Shown: positions 8,840 to 18,221 of the stretch, in pieces
How positions within the stretch are numbered: the first letter of the stretch is position 1
How the letters are laid out: the number at the start of each line of letters is the position of its first letter
NCBI GenBank assembly: GCA_965203255.1
Contig: OZ241882.1
Span: 4,836,001 to 4,900,000, forward strand
DNA length: 64,000 bases
Direction: 5' to 3'
Origin: JAPOUP01 sp965203255
Lineage (GTDB): Bacteria; Pseudomonadota; Alphaproteobacteria; Rhodobacterales; Rhodobacteraceae
Program-made: the position numbers and the translations under genes
Notes under the pieces: generated by a model
What the model was told of the DNA's origin: nothing
Seen by the model: the letters and a program-made list of their open reading frames with translations, nothing else
Database searches by the model: none

Positions 8840-9967
8840 TCAGCGCTCAAGTACGATGCCGGCAGTATCGGACCAATGAAGCCAGACATCCTCTTCCCAA
8901 GTGAAGTCCCGCCGGGTGATCCGGTCGGTATTTGCGGTCTGTGCCTTGATGACCTGACCTCCCGGGATCTCGACATGATAGGTCGACACGTTGCCCAGAT
9001 AGGCGATGTCGAGCACCTTGCCAGGTATCACATTTGAGGAGGCTTCAGGCCGGATTGACGAGATCGATACCTTCTCGGGCCTTATTGCAACAAATGCGGT
9101 GGTGCCGTTCAAAAGCCTCAACGCGGATTTGCATCGTAGCGACGGCTGATTCTCCGCCCAATCAATGCTGACCATGCCGTTCCCTGAAACGGCTCGGCCC
9201 TCAAGGATGTTCACGTCACCTATGAAGTCGGCGACATACGTGGAGTTGGGTGCTTCGTAGATCTCGGTAGGAGTGGCAATCTGGGCAATCCGACCATGAT
9301 CCATGACGGCCACCCGGGTCGCCACTGTCATCGCTTCCTCCTGATCATGCGTGACAATCACGAAGGTCGTTCCCGTCCTCTCCTGTATGTCCATCAGTTC
9401 GAACTGGGTCTCACGCCGTAGCTTCTTGTCGAGTGCGCCGAGAGGCTCGTCGAGCAGCAGGAGTTTTGGCGCTTTGGCCAATGCTCGGGCAAGCGCTACG
9501 CGTTGCCTTTGCCCGCCCGAGATCTGGTGCGGCTTGCGATTGGCAAACTTCTGAAGTTGCACGAGCGCGATCATTTCCTCGGTACGTGCCTTGATCCGAT
9601 CAGCTGCAAGTCTGTCGCGACGGAGCCCGAAGGCGATGTTGTCAAACACGGAAAGATGCGGAAACAAAGCATATGACTGAAACATCATATTGGTCGAGCG
9701 CCTGTTTGGCGGTGTTCCAGCGAGATCGCGACCATCGAGAAGGATAGAGCCTTCCGTGGGATTCTCGAATCCGGCAAGTATGCGCATGAGAGTGGTCTTT
9801 CCGCAGCCCGAAGGACCGAGCAACGCAAAGAACTCACCCTCAAAGATATTCAGGTCAATTCCATCAATGGCAGTGAAGCTGCCAAAGCGTTTGGTAACGC
9901 CATCGAACCGGATGAGCGGTTTCGCATCCGGGTTGTTCCAGGGCTCGAGTGCGGACGGTGCGTTCAT
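8840..9967 (-). CDS. ABC transporter ATP-binding protein, PotG-like
   Basis: This is the energising subunit of the importer, 375 residues. It has Walker A (GPSGCGKTTLMRIL, near residue 52), Q-loop, signature ISGGQRQRVALARAL, Walker B LLLLDEPLGALD and switch His in IVTHDQEEA. A C-terminal TOBE region follows, as in PotA/PotG. It sits between the binding-protein gene and the two permeases in the common potFGHI order. Confidence 0.93.
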   Translation of the reverse strand: MNAPSALEPWNNPDAKPLIRFDGVTKRFGSFTAIDGIDLNIFEGEFFALLGPSGCGKTTLMRILAGFENPTEGSILLDGRDLAGTPPNRRSTNMMFQSYALFPHLSVFDNIAFGLRRDRLAADRIKARTEEMIALVQLQKFANRKPHQISGGQRQRVALARALAKAPKLLLLDEPLGALDKKLRRETQFELMDIQERTGTTFVIVTHDQEEAMTVATRVAVMDHGRIAQIATPTEIYEAPNSTYVADFIGDVNILEGRAVSGNGMVSIDWAENQPSLRCKSALRLLNGTTAFVAIRPEKVSISSIRPEASSNVIPGKVLDIAYLGNVSTYHVEIPGGQVIKAQTANTDRITRRDFTWEEDVWLHWSDTAGIVLER

Positions 9968-10027
9968 CTGGACTGGTCAACGCTGCCGGAGTCGCTCCGG
10001 CCCGCTACATCACCGAGCTTCGATGAA

Positions 10028-10058
10028 CGACCGCCCCAGCCCATGGAAAGGGCGGTCG
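10028..10058 (-). other. Intercistronic stem-loop between binding protein and ATPase genes
   Basis: A perfect 9-bp stem (CGACCGCCC/GGGCGGTCG) with a 13-base loop lies between the binding-protein stop and the ATPase start. No T-run follows, so it is unlikely to be a full terminator. Such hairpins commonly stabilise or attenuate the message so that the binding protein is made in excess. Confidence 0.6.
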
Positions 10059-10072
10059 CGTTCATTTTCCGC

Positions 10073-11155
10073 TCATATTCCCGATTTGATGCGTGTCCAC
10101 ATGCGCGTGACGGTTCGTTGTACGCCCGGAGGATACGGGGTGGTTGTATAGAGGGTGGCAAGCATTTCCTCTGTCGGATAGATTGCCGGGTCGCCGATGA
10201 CATCTTCGGCCAGGAATTCCTGGCTCGCGAGGTTGCCATTGGCATAATAGACGTAGTTCGATGCCGCGGCCATGTTTTCGGCGTCCAGCATGAAGTTCAG
10301 GAACTGGTGTGCGCCGTCGGGGTTTGGTGCGTCGACCGGGATCGCCATCTGGTCAAACCACATCAGTGAGCCTTCCTTGACGGCGTTGTAGGCAATTTCA
10401 ACGCCATTATCAGCTTCCAGTGCACGGTCGCGAGCCTGAAGCACGTCGCCGGACCATCCAATCGCCACACAGATATCGCCGTTGGCGAGTGCGTTGATGT
10501 AGTCCGATGAGTGGAATTTCTGGACGTATGGCCGCACTGCCTGAAGCACGGGTTCCGCCTTTGCGATGACGTCAGGGTCGTGGCTGTCTGGGTCTTCCCC
10601 GATGTATTTCAGCGCTGCGGGGATCAGCTCTGTAGGCGCGTCAAGGAAATGTACGCCGCATTCGGCGAGCGCTTCCATGTTGGCGGGATCAAAAACCAGG
10701 GCGAGACTGTCGATGGGCGCATCATCTCCAAGGATTCCCTTGACCTTGCCGACGTTAACCCCAAGCCCGGTCGTGCCCCACATGTAATTTATCGAATGGG
10801 CGTTTCCCGGGTCATAGGCGGCCACACGCTCCGCGACGACATTCCAGACGTTCCTGTGGTTGGGCAGTTTCGACAGATCCAGCGGCTGGAAGGCCCCGAC
10901 AGAGATCTGGCGCATCAGGAACGTGCCGGTAGGCACAACGACATCGTAGCCGGAACCACCGGCAAGAAGTTTGGTTTCCAGAACCTCGTTTGAATCATAG
11001 ACGTCGTAAATCAGTTCGAGGCCGGTCTCCTCCTCGAACTTGGTCAGGAGTTCTTCGTCGATATAGTCCGACCAGTTATAGACTCGGACCTCATCGGCCT
11101 GGGCCGCCGATGCGGCCAATGACGTGGCAAGGAATGTTGCGAGGATGCGATGCAT
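10073..11155 (-). CDS. Polyamine-type extracellular solute-binding protein, PotF-like
   Basis: This is the periplasmic receptor of the importer, 360 residues. A signal peptide (about residues 1-20, ending AQA) precedes EVRVYNWSDYIDEELL, the typical start of PotD/PotF mature proteins. YDVVVPTGTFLMRQI and YMWGTTGLGVNVGKV are further family blocks. The ligand may be a polyamine or another small amine or amino acid; the neighbouring FAD amine oxidoreductase and hydantoinase make an N-methylated amino compound possible. Confidence 0.9.
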   Translation of the reverse strand: MHRILATFLATSLAASAAQADEVRVYNWSDYIDEELLTKFEEETGLELIYDVYDSNEVLETKLLAGGSGYDVVVPTGTFLMRQISVGAFQPLDLSKLPNHRNVWNVVAERVAAYDPGNAHSINYMWGTTGLGVNVGKVKGILGDDAPIDSLALVFDPANMEALAECGVHFLDAPTELIPAALKYIGEDPDSHDPDVIAKAEPVLQAVRPYVQKFHSSDYINALANGDICVAIGWSGDVLQARDRALEADNGVEIAYNAVKEGSLMWFDQMAIPVDAPNPDGAHQFLNFMLDAENMAAASNYVYYANGNLASQEFLAEDVIGDPAIYPTEEMLATLYTTTPYPPGVQRTVTRMWTRIKSGI

Positions 11156-11345
11156 GTTGGACTCCCTTGATCGCGTTAGCTATATCCCAAGTGATTCGAT
11201 CTGGCCATCTGACCACAGTAACTGCGGTTCAGTATGGATTTAGGCTGGATTGTTGTCCAGCCATGTCCTGTTCCATTTCGAAGCGCAACGTTTGTGGCAG
11301 CGGAACCCCGAATTCCGCGGACACGGGTGGTCACGAATCCGCCCG

Positions 11346-12182
11346 TCATGTCTTCTTACGGTCATCGACGATGTTCATGGTCGCGATGCCGCTGTTGCCA
11401 AGTTCAACGGATGCGAACGGCCCGCCTTGACACATGTGGCCCGGATCCTGCGGGTCAAGCCGCCCCGCCTCTGCGAACACCCGTTGTGCGAACTGTTCTG
11501 CATTGTCCTTCGGGCGGTACCCGAGGAAACTTGCGTTGCTGTTGTCGACGGGGGCCCGATCATTGTCGGACACTCCATAGACGATGCTGAAGCCGGTAAC
11601 CGGGGTGTCAATCGCGCGGGTAACGAGGTGGATGAGATCGCCATAGCTCAGCCATGAGCCGACTGCCCGCGAATTGCTGACCTGAGCACAGCTGAGGATG
11701 CGCATGCAGACGGCCTCCACGCCGCGCCTGTCCCAATAGAGGCTTGCCAGATCCTCCGCGAAGCACTTGGCAAGTCCGTAATATGTATCTGGACGATGCG
11801 GTACTTCCGTGCCGATGAAATCCGTCTTTGGATACATTCCCACGGCGTGGATCGAACTCGCATAGACGACTCGACGAATCCCGTTCCGGTACGCCGCCTC
11901 CCAGACGTTGTAGGCACCGATGATATTCGGTCCGAGAATCTTCTCAAACGGGGCCTCGTCTCCGATCGCACCGAAATGCACAACCATGTCCGCGCCATCC
12001 AGAAGGGCATCGACCTCGTCAAACGACGCAAGATCCGCGCGCAGATAGCGTTCTCCATCATAGAGACGACCGATATCCCCGACGATGTCTGAGGATACGA
12101 GTTCGCCGCAGAGTTCTGTGAGCGGTTCACGCAGATAGGAGCCCAGCCTGCCCGCCGCGCCCGTCAGAACAAGTCGTTTCAT
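11346..12182 (-). CDS. NAD-dependent epimerase/dehydratase, uronate-dehydrogenase-like
   Basis: This is an extended short-chain dehydrogenase of 278 residues. The Rossmann motif TGAAGRLGSYL is at residue 7, and the catalytic YxxxK is in YYGLAKCFAED near residue 135 with SSIHAVGMYP just before. The pattern resembles uronate dehydrogenases, which oxidise galacturonate or glucuronate to the aldarolactone. It lies between the FAD oxidoreductase and transporter genes in the same direction, so it probably belongs to the same catabolic unit, though the substrate link is unclear. Confidence 0.8.
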   Translation of the reverse strand: MKRLVLTGAAGRLGSYLREPLTELCGELVSSDIVGDIGRLYDGERYLRADLASFDEVDALLDGADMVVHFGAIGDEAPFEKILGPNIIGAYNVWEAAYRNGIRRVVYASSIHAVGMYPKTDFIGTEVPHRPDTYYGLAKCFAEDLASLYWDRRGVEAVCMRILSCAQVSNSRAVGSWLSYGDLIHLVTRAIDTPVTGFSIVYGVSDNDRAPVDNSNASFLGYRPKDNAEQFAQRVFAEAGRLDPQDPGHMCQGGPFASVELGNSGIATMNIVDDRKKT

Positions 12183-12264
12183 GATGAGGTCTCCTGTTTC
12201 TCGAGTCGTCCAGACTGAATGGTGAGTCCTTGGAACTGTTCCGCCCTCGATTCTGCGGGGTTCG

Positions 12265-13488
12265 CTATATCACCGCCTTTTCAATCAGGGGACGATTGTT
12301 GACGATTCGATCATAGTGGAAAGCGGACAGATCAAGTGTTCGGTATTCACCGTAAGTCAACCACTCCGCTGTCCCGCGTCCCATCGCAGGCGACTGCTGA
12401 AGTCCATGCCCGGAGAAACCGTTGAGGAACAGGAAGTTGCCGACTTCAGGATGCGGACCAACGACCGCGTTCTGATCCAGAACATTGAAGGCGTAATGCC
12501 CAGCCCACTCGTTAACGACACGGATCGATTCAAATTGGGGGATCCGATCAGCGATGACGGGCCAGACCCGATTCTCCCAAAGCCCCTGTTCCATCGCGAA
12601 ATCATCCGGATCGACTGAAGGGTCCGGTTCGTTCCTGCTGCCGGCCAGATAGGAAGTCGGACCGTCCTGGCGGACATGGACTCCCGAAGGGTCGATGGTC
12701 AGGGGAAGCTCGCGATCAAGCGGTTTCTCGGCTGTGAATACCCAAGTGTATCGCTTGCGTGGTTCGACCGGAAGATCGATGCCCACCATCGCCGCCGTAA
12801 ACGCTGCACGGGGACCTGTCGCGTTCACAATCGACCCGCACTGGATGAAGTCGCCGGTTGCAAGCCTGACTCCCATGACCCTGCTGCGCACCGTATCCAT
12901 GTCCATCGCGACGACTTCATTCTCAACAAATTCCGCGCCTCTCGCTCGGGCAGACCTGCGCCACCAATCGAACACGGTGCCGCCGTCCCAATATCCTTCG
13001 TTCTCGGTATTGATGCTTCCTAGCAGGATTCCTTCGAGGTTGTAGAACGGGTAGCGGTGCTGAATCTGTTCAGGTGTCAGGAGTTGGGTCTTTGTCCCGG
13101 CGGCGGTCTGCAAGGCCTGGTTTGCCCTCAGAGCGTCAGCGAATGCGTCCGTGTCCGCCAGATAAAGATAGCCGTAGTTCTGGATGTCGATATCCGGCAC
13201 CCGATCATCGTCGCCCATATGTCGACGGAAGTCCCTTATGAAATCCGCGGTGAACTGTGAAATCCAGATGTTCAGTTCGTTCGAGAACTGCTGGCGAATG
13301 CAGGAATTTGTGCGTGCCGTCGAACTCTTTCTGTAGCTGGCGTCGCGCTCCACCACCAGGATCGATCCATTGAAATCAGGGTTATCCGTCAGAAACCAGG
13401 CCGTCGATGCGCCCATCATGGCTCCTCCGACGATGACCACGTCATAGAGCGCCTCTGATGGCACGGTTGCATAGCCCTGTTTTGCCAT
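12265..13488 (-). CDS. FAD-dependent amine oxidoreductase (DAO family)
   Basis: This is a flavoprotein of the D-amino acid/sarcosine oxidase superfamily, 407 residues. The dinucleotide-binding motif VVIVGGAMMGASTAWFL starts near residue 17. The C-terminal NGFSGHGLQQSPAMGR is the typical FAD-contacting block. Such enzymes oxidise N-methyl amino acids or secondary amines. The start codon shares one base with the stop of the hydantoinase B gene (TGATG), indicating translational coupling. Next to an N-methylhydantoinase-type pair, sarcosine is a plausible substrate, but this is inference. Confidence 0.85.
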   Translation of the reverse strand: MAKQGYATVPSEALYDVVIVGGAMMGASTAWFLTDNPDFNGSILVVERDASYRKSSTARTNSCIRQQFSNELNIWISQFTADFIRDFRRHMGDDDRVPDIDIQNYGYLYLADTDAFADALRANQALQTAAGTKTQLLTPEQIQHRYPFYNLEGILLGSINTENEGYWDGGTVFDWWRRSARARGAEFVENEVVAMDMDTVRSRVMGVRLATGDFIQCGSIVNATGPRAAFTAAMVGIDLPVEPRKRYTWVFTAEKPLDRELPLTIDPSGVHVRQDGPTSYLAGSRNEPDPSVDPDDFAMEQGLWENRVWPVIADRIPQFESIRVVNEWAGHYAFNVLDQNAVVGPHPEVGNFLFLNGFSGHGLQQSPAMGRGTAEWLTYGEYRTLDLSAFHYDRIVNNRPLIEKAVI

Positions 13489-15194
13489 CAGCCCAACTTA
13501 CCCCTTCTCGCCCGCTCCTGTACCTCCCTGACGGTGGCCGCATCCATTCCGTAGGTCGTCCTGGCGGTTTCGGCCGAGATGTACCCGAGTGCGATGTCCC
13601 GGGCGACAAGTGAAGGGTCGCGGTCGAGGGGCGAGCCGTATCCACCTCCTCCCGGAAACGCCATCATCACCTTCTTTCCATGCGGTACGAACTGTTTGCC
13701 CTTACCCTGCATTCTGACACCATCGTTCCGCATGATCTCCGTTGATGCGCCAGCGAGACCTCCTCGACGTCCTCTAGCGGGATGGTTCACGCGGTCAAGC
13801 ATTGCCTGAAAGTCAAATTCATATCCCCCGCGCGCACCGACTTCCATTATCTGCCCGAGACCACCACGTATGCGGCCTGCGCCGCCGCTGTCAGGCCGAA
13901 GTTCCTTTTTCCAGATCATGATCGGCCCAACCTGTTCGGTCACTTCGACCGGCATCGTCATAACTCCGGAGGGAAATGCCGTGGCATTCAGCCCGTCAAA
14001 CTCCGGTCGAGCTCCGGAGCCGCCGGAATTGAAGGTCAACACTTCCGCAGGTCCCGTATTCTCGGGCGGTTCGGCATCCCGACTCGGTCGGAGCGAGAGC
14101 TGGAAATTGCACAGACACCCGGCTCCCTCCGCTGGGACGGTGTTGGGAAACAGTCGATCAAACGCGTCGAAAACCGTGTCGGGCAACATATGGCCGATGA
14201 CATGCCTGAGGGCGACCGGCGAGGGGTGCTGGGCATTCAGGATCGATCCTTCAGGTGCCGCGATTATGAATGGAGTGAGGGACGCGGCGTTGTTCGGAAT
14301 ATCGGGTGCGACTGCGCATTTGAGCGCGTAACAGGAGTAAGCCTTGGTATAGACAAACGGTACGTTGATACCCTTGCCGTCCACTCGGCTTGTGCCAGTC
14401 CAGTCGCACAGGATCCGGTCACGTTCCACCGTTAGCCTGACATGGAGATCGATTGGCTGGTCGTAGCCGTCGATCCGCATGTGGCCATGGGCGGTTCCCG
14501 GCGTCAGGTTGTTGATCCGATCCCGCGTCGCTTCGAGGGAACTGCGCAGGATGAATGCAGACACGCCGTCAAGGTTTGGGAGCCCGAACTCCCGCATCAT
14601 GCCGATCAGCCGCCGATGGCCGACCTCATTGCAGGTGGCGAGCGCATATATGTCGCCAATGACCTGATCGGGCTCCCGCACATTGCTGCGGATGATCCGG
14701 ACAAGTGTTCTGTCAACGTCACCCCGGTCAGCAAACTTCATGATCGGGATATGAATTCCCTCTTCATACACTGAATTCGCGTCGGCTCCGAAGCCCCGGC
14801 CACCGATATCCGTTACATGCGCGGTACAGGCGAAAAATCCGACCACCTCTCCTTCGTGGAAAGATGGCGTGACAACGGTGATATCGTGGAGATGTCCTGT
14901 GCCCTGCCACGGATCATTGGTGATATAGACGTCGCCTTCCGCGATATGCTGGCGGCCGATGCGTTCGATGAAATGCCCGACTGCGTCCGCCATGGCATTG
15001 ACATGGCCCGGTGTTCCCGTCACCGCCTGCGCCAACATTTCCCCATTTGGGTTGTAGACACCGGCGGATAGGTCTCCCGCCTCACGCACCGATGTCGAAA
15101 AGGCTGTTCGTACCAATGCCTGCGCCTGTTCCTCAACAACTGAGATCAGCCGGTTCCACATCACTTGATGAGCCACATTGAACCCTTCAGTCAC
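13488..15194 (-). CDS. hyuB: Hydantoinase B/oxoprolinase family protein
   Basis: This is the beta subunit of an ATP-dependent hydantoinase/oxoprolinase-type enzyme (HyuB family), 568 residues. Recognisable blocks are REAGDLSAGVYNPNGEMLAQ, NDPWQGTGHLHDI, HVTDIGGRGFG and the C-terminal PGGGGYGSPLDRDP. It overlaps hyuA by four bases and is coupled to the FAD oxidoreductase gene. With HyuA it would open a cyclic amide using ATP. The specific substrate (N-methylhydantoin, hydantoin or 5-oxoproline) cannot be set from sequence alone. Confidence 0.92.
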   Translation of the reverse strand: MTEGFNVAHQVMWNRLISVVEEQAQALVRTAFSTSVREAGDLSAGVYNPNGEMLAQAVTGTPGHVNAMADAVGHFIERIGRQHIAEGDVYITNDPWQGTGHLHDITVVTPSFHEGEVVGFFACTAHVTDIGGRGFGADANSVYEEGIHIPIMKFADRGDVDRTLVRIIRSNVREPDQVIGDIYALATCNEVGHRRLIGMMREFGLPNLDGVSAFILRSSLEATRDRINNLTPGTAHGHMRIDGYDQPIDLHVRLTVERDRILCDWTGTSRVDGKGINVPFVYTKAYSCYALKCAVAPDIPNNAASLTPFIIAAPEGSILNAQHPSPVALRHVIGHMLPDTVFDAFDRLFPNTVPAEGAGCLCNFQLSLRPSRDAEPPENTGPAEVLTFNSGGSGARPEFDGLNATAFPSGVMTMPVEVTEQVGPIMIWKKELRPDSGGAGRIRGGLGQIMEVGARGGYEFDFQAMLDRVNHPARGRRGGLAGASTEIMRNDGVRMQGKGKQFVPHGKKVMMAFPGGGGYGSPLDRDPSLVARDIALGYISAETARTTYGMDAATVREVQERARRGKLG

Positions 15195-17323
15195 GTGTCA
15201 TCTCCCAAATGCCTGTCATTTCGCCTTGATGGAAGGGTCAGATCCATGTCGAGGCATCCGTCTGACAGCAACGTAAGCTGTCGATCTTGGGGAAGAATGA
15301 CGGTGGTGTCCGTTTCGGCGATCGCAGCCGGCCCAACGATTTTCATTCCGGGGGTGAGTTCAGCGCGGTTGATTGCTTTGGCATGCATCGGTCTGCCTGT
15401 CACGGGGTCGAGAATTCGACGAAACTTCCTTGCCCGGTCTTCTGGGTTCCGTTCAACTGGTGCCGTTGGCTGGTCTTGCCCGGTGTGAGTGTAGGAATTG
15501 ACCGACCAGACAGTGATTTCGGATTCCATTCCTTCGACAGTTCTTCCGAAGAGTCTGGCATATTCCGCCTCAAAGCGATTGAGGATTCCGGGTCCATGCG
15601 GATTGCGTGCCAGTGCGGCCGTCAGACCAACAGGAATTTCCCATCCTTGGCCTGAGTAGCGCATGTAGACCTTGTATTCGGACAGAAGCTCGGCAGTGGT
15701 CCCGCAGGATCGGACGAATTCGGCGGTCTCCTCCTTCATTTCGGTGATAAGTGAATGGGCGACCTCCTCGTCGAAGCCGCTCATCCTCATGAAGACAGTG
15801 CGATTGGTTTCGAAACTGAACGGTGCGCGCAGGAAACCGCTCGCTGAACCGACACCCGCACCAACCGGAATGAGACAACGGGAGATGCCCAGCTTTTCGC
15901 AGAGCCGCGCGGCGTGTAATGGGGCGGCGCCTCCGAAGGCGATCATGGTGTATCCGCTCAGATCCTCGCCATTTTCCACGGCATGTATTCTCGCCGCATT
16001 GGCCATGTTTTCATCGACGACTTCGGTTAGGGCGCATGCGGCCTTGGTTGGGTTCAACCCAAGTTTCTGACCAATTCGACTATCCAGCGCCCGCTCGGCC
16101 TTTCCGACATTGAGCCGAATGTTGCCTCCGGCAAAGAACAGTGGATCGATCCGGTTTAGCAGCAGGTCGGCGTCGGTCACAGTAGGTCCGGATCCCCCGC
16201 GATCGTAACACGCTGGACCGGGCTCGGACCCAGCGCTTTCCGGGCCAACCTGGATCCGCTTCATTGCGTCCACGTGCGCGAGACTGCCACCGCCCGCCCC
16301 GATTTCGACCATGTCGATCACTGGAATTGAGATTGGCATGCCTGATCCCTTCTTGAATCGGTAGGACCGGGCAACCTCGAAAGTCCTCGCCGTTCTCGGC
16401 GTTCCGTTCGTGATCAGGCAGATCTTGGCGGTCGTTCCTCCCATATCGAACGACATAACCTTTTCCAGACCATGCCGATTGGCGATGTCCGAAGCAAATA
16501 TGGCGCCGCCCGCTGGACCCGACTCGACCAGGCGCACCGGAAATCTGACGGCGCTTTCGAGTGACATGATTCCGCCTCCTGAATGCATCAGCAGGATCGG
16601 GCAGTCCGCGCCTTCCTCAGCCAGACGCGTCCTGAGCCTGTCAAGATAGGACTTCATCAATGGGTGAACGTAGGCGTTGGCGATGGTCGTATTGAACCGT
16701 TCGTACTCCCTCATCTGTGGCGATACCTGCGATGAGAGCGAGACCATGACGTGAGGTAGGCGCTCTGCCAATGCGTCAGCGATCTGTCGCTCGTGAGAAT
16801 CGTTCACGTAGGAATGGAGAAGCCCAACCCCGACGCTCTGATATTCCGCCGCCGCCAGTTCCGTGCATAGGGAGGCAACCTCGGAGGGATCAAGTGGGCT
16901 TAGGATCTTCCCTGTGGCATCGATGCGCTCGTCGACGACGTACCGACAGTTTCTTGGCAGGAGCGGTTCCGGCAGCCTGAGATTGAGGTCATACTGCTCA
17001 AAACGACTTTCGGTACGCATTTCAATCACGTCTCGGAAGCCTTTGGTTGTGATCAGGGCCGTTTTTGCTCCCTTGCGTTCTATGAGTGCGTTTGTCGCGA
17101 GAGTTGTTCCATGGATGATCTGACGAATACAGCTAAGGCGGAGATTCGCATCGCGGCAGACGCGTCGTAGCCCTTCGACAATTGCGTCTTCCGGCGCTGA
17201 ATGGGTCGTCAGGAGCTTGGCTGTGGAGGTCGCCCCTTCAGACTCCAACACAATGTCGGTAAAGGTTCCGCCAACGTCCACTCCAATGCGGCAGGAAGAT
17301 CGCGGGCATCTTGATTCAGGCAT
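15191..17323 (-). CDS. hyuA: Hydantoinase A/oxoprolinase family protein
   Basis: This is the ATP-binding alpha subunit of the same enzyme, 710 residues. It shows the actin-fold phosphate motif IGVDVGGTFTDIVL near residue 13, HGTTLATNALIERKGA, the second ATP motif MSFDMGGTTAKICL and EIGAGGGSLAHVD. It is the first gene of a minus-strand run through hyuB, the FAD oxidoreductase, the reductase and the ABC transporter. The promoter should lie in the 300 bp upstream, which border decayed island DNA. Confidence 0.93.
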   Translation of the reverse strand: MPESRCPRSSCRIGVDVGGTFTDIVLESEGATSTAKLLTTHSAPEDAIVEGLRRVCRDANLRLSCIRQIIHGTTLATNALIERKGAKTALITTKGFRDVIEMRTESRFEQYDLNLRLPEPLLPRNCRYVVDERIDATGKILSPLDPSEVASLCTELAAAEYQSVGVGLLHSYVNDSHERQIADALAERLPHVMVSLSSQVSPQMREYERFNTTIANAYVHPLMKSYLDRLRTRLAEEGADCPILLMHSGGGIMSLESAVRFPVRLVESGPAGGAIFASDIANRHGLEKVMSFDMGGTTAKICLITNGTPRTARTFEVARSYRFKKGSGMPISIPVIDMVEIGAGGGSLAHVDAMKRIQVGPESAGSEPGPACYDRGGSGPTVTDADLLLNRIDPLFFAGGNIRLNVGKAERALDSRIGQKLGLNPTKAACALTEVVDENMANAARIHAVENGEDLSGYTMIAFGGAAPLHAARLCEKLGISRCLIPVGAGVGSASGFLRAPFSFETNRTVFMRMSGFDEEVAHSLITEMKEETAEFVRSCGTTAELLSEYKVYMRYSGQGWEIPVGLTAALARNPHGPGILNRFEAEYARLFGRTVEGMESEITVWSVNSYTHTGQDQPTAPVERNPEDRARKFRRILDPVTGRPMHAKAINRAELTPGMKIVGPAAIAETDTTVILPQDRQLTLLSDGCLDMDLTLPSRRNDRHLGDDT

Positions 17324-17674
17324 AAATTAATGTTTTTGTTGGATAAAACTGGAACTCTTCTCGCGCTTGCCGAAGACATCTTACATGTGCACCAGCAGGC
17401 CACAAGTGAATTCCGACAATTCGATGCGATACGGTGGCCAAGAACCGCTGCGATAGGCCCCGGGAATTTCCAGGATTCGGGGCGATTGAGCAGGGCGGTC
17501 GCGTGACTGGAGTGTCATTATGGTCCCGCGAGCGCATCCGCAAGCGTTCTCATTGGTCAATGCGCTGCCGGATGTGCAAAAGGAGTTGTTCTTCGCTCTT
17601 CCCATAGAGCAATCAAACAACATTCAGGAAAGATCCGGCAGGCCTTGCTTGCGGGGTCGGCCCTGGCAAACCGC
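17324..17674. other. Intergenic region upstream of hyuA
   Basis: No gene is recognisable. An AT-rich block (about 17323-17350) immediately before hyuA could hold a minus-strand promoter. The right side borders the integrase remnant and may mark the island edge. No tRNA or clear attachment site was found. Confidence 0.4.
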
Positions 17675-18221
17675 ATCCCCAAACTCACCAAGAGCGCCGT
17701 CGAGCCCTCAGGGCCAACGGCGCCGACACCGTCCACTGGGACGGCGAGCTGACCGGCTTCGGCATCCGGGTCCGCAAGTCGGGCCGGAAGAACCACGTCC
17801 TCCAGACCCTCGTGCGCGGCAGGCTGCGCCGGTTCGCCATCGGCCAGCACGGCCGCGTCACCCTGGACGAGGCCAGGGCGGCGGCGCTGGAGATCCTGGC
17901 CCGGACGAAACAGGGCATCGGTCCGCGCGAGGCCGAGGCGAAGCGCAGGGCCGGGCCGGTCATGGCCGATCTCGGCAGGCGGTTCCTCGAAGAGTATGTC
18001 CGCACCCACTGCAAGCCCAGCACCCAGGGGGAGTGCCGCCGGTCGGTGGAGCTCTTCATCGACCCCGCGCTCGGCGGGATGCGGATCTCCGAGGTGGAGC
18101 GCAAGGATGTGGCCGGGCTGCATTTCGGCCTGCGCGCCAAGCCCTGCCAGGCGAACCGGACGCTGGGGCGCTCTCGAGGACGTTCCCGCTCGCCGAGGCC
18201 TGGGGATGGCGGCCCGACGGC
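17675..18221 (+). pseudogene. Tyrosine recombinase (integrase), 5' part, interrupted
   Basis: This is the N-terminal half of a prophage/island-type integrase. Pieces in successive frames read IPKLTKSAVE, then DTVHWDGELTGFGIRVRKSG and RLRRFAIGQHGRVTLDEA, then the core-binding-like YVRTHCKPSTQGECRRS and finally RTFPLAEAWGWRPDGS. One-base deletions near 17709 and near 18170 break the frame. At 18221 the coding sequence stops at an IS110-family element; the C-terminal catalytic half resumes at 19934. Confidence 0.75.
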
